Source: Frateuria_A sp051900425 (GTDB lineage: Bacteria; Pseudomonadota; Gammaproteobacteria; Xanthomonadales; Rhodanobacteraceae). From it: a stretch of DNA of 64,000 nt. The notes under the pieces are model-generated. The model searched no databases, had not been told where the DNA came from, and was given only the letters and a program-made list of their open reading frames with translations. The DNA lies in the NCBI RefSeq assembly GCF_051900425.1, contig NZ_JBHZGK010000007.1, forward strand, positions 1 through 64,000, written 5' to 3'. Positions 59,623-64,000 of this stretch are shown here, piece by piece. Positions within the stretch are counted from its first letter, which is position 1. Each line of letters starts with the position of its first letter. A program made the position numbers and the translations under genes.

Positions 59623-61749
59623 ATGGATGTCGAACAACCGGACCGGTCGCGCTCGAGCACAGTCGCCCCACCGGCGCACTGGCCGGCGAAGACGCGCCGC
59701 CTGGTCGACGAGATCCGCCAGCTCTGCCGCGAGTGGCTGTCCGAGCCGCTGAGGCTGTGCCTGGCGGATTTCGACCGCGCCCTGCACGAGCAGGCCGCCA
59801 GCACCCGCAGCCATGTCGAACAGCAGCGCTACCAGGCCACCCGCCAGCGCCTGGTGCAGGAGCGCCGTGCGTTCGAGCAGCGTTTCATCGACGGCATCGA
59901 CCACGCGCTGCTGGAACTGGGCACGCAGCCGGCCGAGACGAAGGCGCAGCCTGCCCGCCTGACCCTGAGCCTGCTCGACCCGATCGAGCACGAGATGACT
60001 GCCGCGCTGGACCAGCTGGTCGCCCGCAGCGCCGCCCGCGGCGGTCCGCTGCTGGTGGAGCTGAGCTACCGCCTCGCGGTGCTGATCGGCACGCCACCAC
60101 TGGAAAGCGAGGCGATGCCGCTGGGCCCGCAGGCAATGGCCAAGGCATTCCGCGATTCCAGCGCGGCGCTCGGGCTGCCGGCCGAGCATCACCTGCTGTT
60201 GCTGCAGGCCGTGGAGGGCAAGCTGATCCAGGGCCTGACCCCGCTGCACGAGGTGGTCAACAACCATCTGGCGGCCGCCGGCATCCTGCCGAGGTTGCGG
60301 CCGTTCCCGCTGCCCCGCGCGCCACGGCCGCCCCGCCGGCCGCGGCCACTGCCGGCGGCACCCGCTCCGGTTTCCGCCACGCCCGACGCCCCGCCGAGGT
60401 CCTCCGGCCTGCGTGAACTGCTGACCCGCCAACGTGGCCCACGGCCGGTGTCCGACCACGCGCGTTTCGCCAGCGCAAGCGAGCTGGATGCCGCGCTCGC
60501 CGCGCTGTCGCGCCGGCGCGTGGACGCGGACATGCTCCGGCGCCCTGCACGCCTGCGCGAGGCGCTGGTCGACCAGCTCAATGCCGGGCAGCCGCTCGAC
60601 GCGGTTCCCATCCAGCCTGGCCCGGACGCCGACGACACGCTGGAACTGGTCGCGCGGCTGTTCGACACGCTGCGACGCCAGCTCCCGCCGCCGACCCCCG
60701 CCCACGGCCTGCTCGACCGCGTGCAGTTGCCCATGCTGCGCGCCGCCCTGGCAGACGAGAGCTTTTTCGAGCGTCGTGAACAGCCTGCGCGCCAATTGCT
60801 CGACCAGTTGATCGAGGTGTCCCGCGACTGGCTGGAAGGAAACGACAGCGGCCTGCTTGCGCCGCTGGAACAACTGCTCGAACGGCTCGACCGCGAACCG
60901 CCCACGGCCGCGCTGCATGCGGACCTTGCAGCCGAAATCGAACGCCAGGTGGCCCAGCAGCAGCGCAAGGCGCAGGTCACCGAGCGCCGGCACGTCGAGG
61001 CCATGCAGGGCCGCGAGCGGCTCGAACAGGCGCGCCAGCGCGCCGCCGAACTGCTTGCCGGGCTGCTCGCCAAGGCGCCGCCGCGCGCTGCGCTGCGTGC
61101 GCTGCTCGAACACGCCTGGGCGGACGTGCTGGCGCTGACCCTGCTGCGCCACGGCGAGCAGAGCGAAACCTTCGCCCGCCGGCTGGTGATCACCGACCAG
61201 CTGCTCGGCCGCCTGCCCCCCGGCAACCTGGATACCCTGCAGGCCGAGGTGGTCGCCGGACTGCAGCAGATCGGCATGCACGGCGAAGAAGCCGCCGAGA
61301 TCGCCCAGCGCCTGATCGGCGCGGGCGCCGTCATGCAGGAAAGCGACACCGCGGGGCTGACCGGGCTGGCGATGCGCCTGAAACAGCGGCGCGGACCTGC
61401 CGAAGCGGCCGAAACGACCCCGGCGCCAGCGGTGCCCTCCGCCGAGGCGCTGCGACTGCATCAGCGGCTGAGCCGGCACACCGGCGGCTGGTTCGAATTC
61501 GCCCAGGCCGACGGGAGCCGGGTCCGGCGCAAGCTCGCCTGGTATTCGCCGCGCGCCGCGCGCGGCCTGTTCGTGACGCGCCAGGGGCAGCGCGCCGAGG
61601 AGGTGACGCTGGCCGATCTCGACCAGGCGATCGCCACGGGTAAAGTTCGCGAGGTGCCGGCCGTTAACGAGAGTGACTTGGACCGTGCCTGGCGCGCGCT
61701 GACCGACAGCCTGCGCCAGGCCACCCCGATCCCAGGAGCCCGTTCGTGA
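59623..61749 (+). CDS. DUF1631 protein, copy 2
   Basis: 708 residues and clearly paralogous to the gene at 56928. It shares MDVEQ, RSHVEQQRY, LVELSYRLAVLIGTPPLESEAMP, QQRKAQVTERRHVEAMQGRERL and the C-terminal module GWFEFAQADGSRVRRKLAWY. GLFVTRQGQRAEEVTLADLDQAI follows it. It also has a Pro/Arg-rich linker near residues 230-260. The two copies differ in the N-terminus and linkers, so the duplication is old. Its stop overlaps the second PilZ gene. Confidence 0.88.
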   Translation: MDVEQPDRSRSSTVAPPAHWPAKTRRLVDEIRQLCREWLSEPLRLCLADFDRALHEQAASTRSHVEQQRYQATRQRLVQERRAFEQRFIDGIDHALLELGTQPAETKAQPARLTLSLLDPIEHEMTAALDQLVARSAARGGPLLVELSYRLAVLIGTPPLESEAMPLGPQAMAKAFRDSSAALGLPAEHHLLLLQAVEGKLIQGLTPLHEVVNNHLAAAGILPRLRPFPLPRAPRPPRRPRPLPAAPAPVSATPDAPPRSSGLRELLTRQRGPRPVSDHARFASASELDAALAALSRRRVDADMLRRPARLREALVDQLNAGQPLDAVPIQPGPDADDTLELVARLFDTLRRQLPPPTPAHGLLDRVQLPMLRAALADESFFERREQPARQLLDQLIEVSRDWLEGNDSGLLAPLEQLLERLDREPPTAALHADLAAEIERQVAQQQRKAQVTERRHVEAMQGRERLEQARQRAAELLAGLLAKAPPRAALRALLEHAWADVLALTLLRHGEQSETFARRLVITDQLLGRLPPGNLDTLQAEVVAGLQQIGMHGEEAAEIAQRLIGAGAVMQESDTAGLTGLAMRLKQRRGPAEAAETTPAPAVPSAEALRLHQRLSRHTGGWFEFAQADGSRVRRKLAWYSPRAARGLFVTRQGQRAEEVTLADLDQAIATGKVREVPAVNESDLDRAWRALTDSLRQATPIPGARS

Positions 61750-62093
61750 CGCCCAATCCGCAGGAAAGCCGCCGAGCCCATCGCAAGCCGGTCAACATCG
61801 CCGCCGAAGTGGTCGATGCGATCAGCGGCCGGCGCATGGGCCAGCTCGGCAACCTGTCCGCCAGCGGCATGCTGCTGATCGGCAGCGAGCCGCCGCGCAA
61901 CGAGGCGATCTACCAGTTGCGGCTCCCGTTGCCGGGGCTGTCGGATACGACGCCGACGATCGAAGTGGGCGTGCAGGAGCAGTGGCACGAGGAAGCGGCC
62001 ACGCCCGGGCAGGTGTGGGCCGGCTACCGCATCATCGCCATCGGCGACCTGGAATCGGCGCAGCTGCAGCGCTGGCTGGACATGCCCGGCTGA
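61746..62093 (+). CDS. PilZ-domain protein, copy 2
   Basis: 115 residues, one PilZ domain with RRAHR (RxxxR) and NLSASGMLL. Compared with copy 1 it is longer around the first strand (KPVNIAAEVVDAISGRRMGQ). Both end in QEQWHEEA/Q-type and WAGYRIIAIGDL. It begins with GTG at 61746, overlapping the DUF1631 stop (GTGA). It probably reads c-di-GMP for the linked DUF1631 protein; the target is unknown. Confidence 0.88.
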   Translation: MTPNPQESRRAHRKPVNIAAEVVDAISGRRMGQLGNLSASGMLLIGSEPPRNEAIYQLRLPLPGLSDTTPTIEVGVQEQWHEEAATPGQVWAGYRIIAIGDLESAQLQRWLDMPG

Positions 62094-62195
62094 GTTTCCT
62101 CCCAGGGTGGCCCTCGGCGGCCCACCGCGCGATCATGGGCAGTCTCCCCACCGGCGGGACCGCCTTCGCGCCCGCCGCCCGATGAAGGACGCCGC

Positions 62196-63515
62196 ATGAC
62201 CGAGAACCTCGCCCCGCTCTACGCCCAGCACCTGGCCACCCTGCGCGAACGCGCGGACAAGGCGCTCGCGCTGGGCGGCTTCGACCGGATGCTGATCGCC
62301 GCGGGCAAGCCGCTGAACAAGTTCCTGGACGACCAGGACTTCCCGTTTGTCTCCAATCCGCATTTCCGCCACTGGCTGCCGCTGACCGACGCGCCGGGCA
62401 GCTGGATCGTGTACGAACCGGGCGCCAAGCCGACACTGGTGTTCGTGCAACCGCGCGACTACTGGCACGTGGTGCCGGCCGCCCCGAGCGGTTACTGGGT
62501 CGACCAGTTCGACATCCAGGTCGTGCGCAGCGACGCCGACGCCATCGCGGCGCTGCCGAAGCAGGGCCGCAACGCCGTCATCGGACCGGCCTGCCCGCCC
62601 ATCGCCGGCGTGGAGGCAAACAACCCCGAGCCGGTGATGAACTACCTGCACTGGCACCGCAGCTACAAGACGCCCTACGAGCTGGCGCTGATGCGCGAGG
62701 CCAGCCGCATCGGCACGCGCGCGCACCACGCGGCCGAGGCGGCGTTCCGCAACGGCGAGAGCGAGTTCGGCATCCACCTGGCCTACCTTGCCGCCGCACG
62801 GCAGATCGACGCCGAACTTCCGTACTCGAGCATCGTGGGCCTGAACGAGCACGGGGCGGTGCTGCACTACACCCACTTCGACCGGCAGCCGCCGTCCGTG
62901 CATCGCTCGTTCCTGATCGACGCGGGCGCCAGTTGCGCCGGATACGCCAGCGACATCACCCGCTCCTACGCGGCCGCCGGCGCGGGCGAGTTCCAGGCAC
63001 TGATCGACAGCATGGACGTCGCCCAGCGCGAGCTGGCCTCGAAGGTGCGCGCCGGCCAGAGCTATCCCGAGCTGCACATCCACGCCCACCACCTGGTGGC
63101 CGGCGTGCTGCGCGAGCACGGCATCATCCGCATGGACGCCGAGGCAGCGGTCGCCAGCGGCGTGACCTCGGCGTTCTTCCCGCACGGCCTGGGCCACCCG
63201 ATCGGCCTGGCGGTGCACGACGTGGCCGGCTTCCAGCAGAACGAGCGCGGCGGCAGCATCCCGCGTCCGGAAGGCCACCCGTTCCTGCGCATGACCCGCG
63301 TGCTCGAGGCCGGCATGGTGGTGACCATCGAGCCGGGCCTGTACTTCATCGACATGCTGCTGGACGAGTTGCGCGCCAACCCGGCGGCGAAGGATGTCGA
63401 CTGGGCCCGCGTCGATGCGTTCCGGCCGTACGGCGGCATCCGTATCGAAGACGACGTGGTGTGCACCGACGGCGAGCCGGAAAATCTCACCCGCGACGCC
63501 TTCGCCCTCCTCTGA
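62196..63515 (+). CDS. pepQ: Xaa-Pro dipeptidase (PepQ)
   Basis: 439 residues of the M24 pita-bread fold. The two-metal ligands appear as IDAGASCAGYASDITR (two Asp), FFPHGLGHPIGLAVHD (His), TIEPGLYF (Glu) and GGIRIEDDVV (Glu). The N-terminal domain has NPHFRHWLPLTDAPGSW, typical of bacterial prolidase. It cleaves dipeptides with C-terminal proline. The ATG at 62196 follows GAAGGACGCC. It is convergent with cydB. Confidence 0.93.
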   Translation: MTENLAPLYAQHLATLRERADKALALGGFDRMLIAAGKPLNKFLDDQDFPFVSNPHFRHWLPLTDAPGSWIVYEPGAKPTLVFVQPRDYWHVVPAAPSGYWVDQFDIQVVRSDADAIAALPKQGRNAVIGPACPPIAGVEANNPEPVMNYLHWHRSYKTPYELALMREASRIGTRAHHAAEAAFRNGESEFGIHLAYLAAARQIDAELPYSSIVGLNEHGAVLHYTHFDRQPPSVHRSFLIDAGASCAGYASDITRSYAAAGAGEFQALIDSMDVAQRELASKVRAGQSYPELHIHAHHLVAGVLREHGIIRMDAEAAVASGVTSAFFPHGLGHPIGLAVHDVAGFQQNERGGSIPRPEGHPFLRMTRVLEAGMVVTIEPGLYFIDMLLDELRANPAAKDVDWARVDAFRPYGGIRIEDDVVCTDGEPENLTRDAFALL

Positions 63516-63526
63516 CCGCCCAAGGC

Positions 63527-63583
63527 CCGCTAGTGGGCGATGCCTTTGCTTGCACGTCCGAAAAAGGCATCGTCTGCTAGCGG
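63527..63583. terminator. Long hairpin between convergent pepQ and cydB
   Basis: The arms CCGCTAG...CGATGCCTTT (63527-63547) and AAAGGCATCG...CTAGCGG (63563-63583) pair with a few interior mismatches and a 15-base loop. It occupies most of the 91-base gap. It may end transcription from both sides; no long T-run is present. Confidence 0.5.
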
Positions 63584-63606
63584 CTCCCACGAAGAGCGGT
63601 GCGCGC

Positions 63607-64000
63607 TCAGTGGTAGCCCTCGCCAGCCAGCACCTTGCCCCGGAAGACACGGTACGAGTAGACCGTGTAGGCGAGCACTGCCGGGATCAGGAACGCCGCT
63701 CCCACCAGCACGAAGCCTTGTGACGACGGTGGCGAGGCGGCCTCCCAGATGCTCATGCTGGGCGGCACGATGTTCGGCCACATGCCCACCACCAACCCGA
63801 TGAAGCCGAGCGCGAAGAAACACAGCGCCAGCACGAAAGGCTGCACCTCGCGGTTCTTCAGCACCGCCCGCCACAACAGGACCGCGTTGAGCACCGTCAG
63901 GACCGGCACCGGCGACAACCACAGGATGTGTGCGCCAGTGAACCAGCGTTCCATCAGTTGCGAATCCAGGAACGGCAACCACGCGCTGACCATCAGCATG
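63607..64000 (-). CDS. cydB: Cytochrome bd ubiquinol oxidase subunit II, C-terminal part
   Basis: Only the last ~130 residues lie in the window; the gene continues past base 64000. Four hydrophobic segments are visible. The stretch ALGFIGLVVGMWPNIVPPSMSIWEAASPPSSQ (positions ~80-112) is the conserved CydB region. GAAFLIPAVLAYTVYSYRVFRGKV follows near the C-terminus. CydB with CydA forms the high-affinity, proton-nonpumping terminal oxidase. The cydA gene would be further upstream on the minus strand, outside the window. Confidence 0.93.
   Translation of the reverse strand, partial: MLMVSAWLPFLDSQLMERWFTGAHILWLSPVPVLTVLNAVLLWRAVLKNREVQPFVLALCFFALGFIGLVVGMWPNIVPPSMSIWEAASPPSSQGFVLVGAAFLIPAVLAYTVYSYRVFRGKVLAGEGYH

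Noticed and set aside
59488..61479. 663-residue minus-strand frame antisense to the second DUF1631 gene
   Set aside because: It mirrors the helical codon pattern of the real gene and lacks any recognisable motif or ribosome site.

Overview
The window is a 64 kb piece of a high-GC gammaproteobacterial chromosome. Gene content and order point to Xanthomonadales, most likely a Rhodanobacteraceae relative such as Rhodanobacter, Dyella or Luteibacter. The evidence is the pilMNOPQ/mrcA divergent pair, a complete mla lipid-transport set, spoT-rpoZ, yicC-gmk facing rph-rdgB-hemW, and two DUF1631-PilZ cassettes. This placement is inferred from content, not from a database search. The DNA is almost entirely coding with strong GC-driven shadow frames. 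I saw no tRNA, rRNA, CRISPR array, insertion sequence or prophage.

Layout. 1-5.0 kb: an exopolysaccharide export and regulation block (ugd fragment, Wzc tyrosine autokinase, Wzb phosphatase, divergent Wza lipoprotein). 5.0-10.2 kb: repeat-rich spacer, Rieske protein, small membrane protein, Ada-like repair protein, VOC protein, EamA transporter and AtoE-type transporter. 10.2-14.7 kb: a MacAB-like ABC export operon. 14.9-18.1 kb: FAH-family hydrolase, mscL, a secreted M28 peptidase and a small lipoprotein. 18.2-23.2 kb: a MarR-adaptor-RND efflux operon. 23.3-30.8 kb: a macrodomain protein and a moxR-DUF58-DUF4381-batA-batB/C-batD operon. 31-39.6 kb: pilMNOPQ facing mrcA, then a conserved unknown gene. 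39.8-48.0 kb: gltA, rpmE2, nucleoside hydrolase, recG, ridA, spoT, rpoZ. 48.2-52.6 kb: mlaA converging on mlaFEDCB. 52.8-56.8 kb: yicC-gmk facing rph-rdgB-hemW. 56.9-62.1 kb: two copies of a DUF1631 plus PilZ pair. 62.2-64 kb: pepQ and the 3' end of cydB.

Much of the window concerns the cell envelope: polysaccharide export, phospholipid trafficking, murein synthesis, type IV pili, multidrug export and a Bat-type envelope-stress ATPase/VWA complex. The two PilZ proteins suggest c-di-GMP input next to the large DUF1631 proteins.

The most interesting observations are: (1) the tandemly duplicated DUF1631-PilZ cassette; (2) an MlaD with two MCE domains instead of one; (3) a BatB-type VWA protein whose metal-site motif is degenerate while its partner BatA is intact; (4) several families of dispersed intergenic palindromes; and (5) an 11-bp perfect inverted repeat in the Wzb/Wza divergent region. 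Coordinates for starts were refined using ribosome binding sites, stop/start overlaps and family N-termini.
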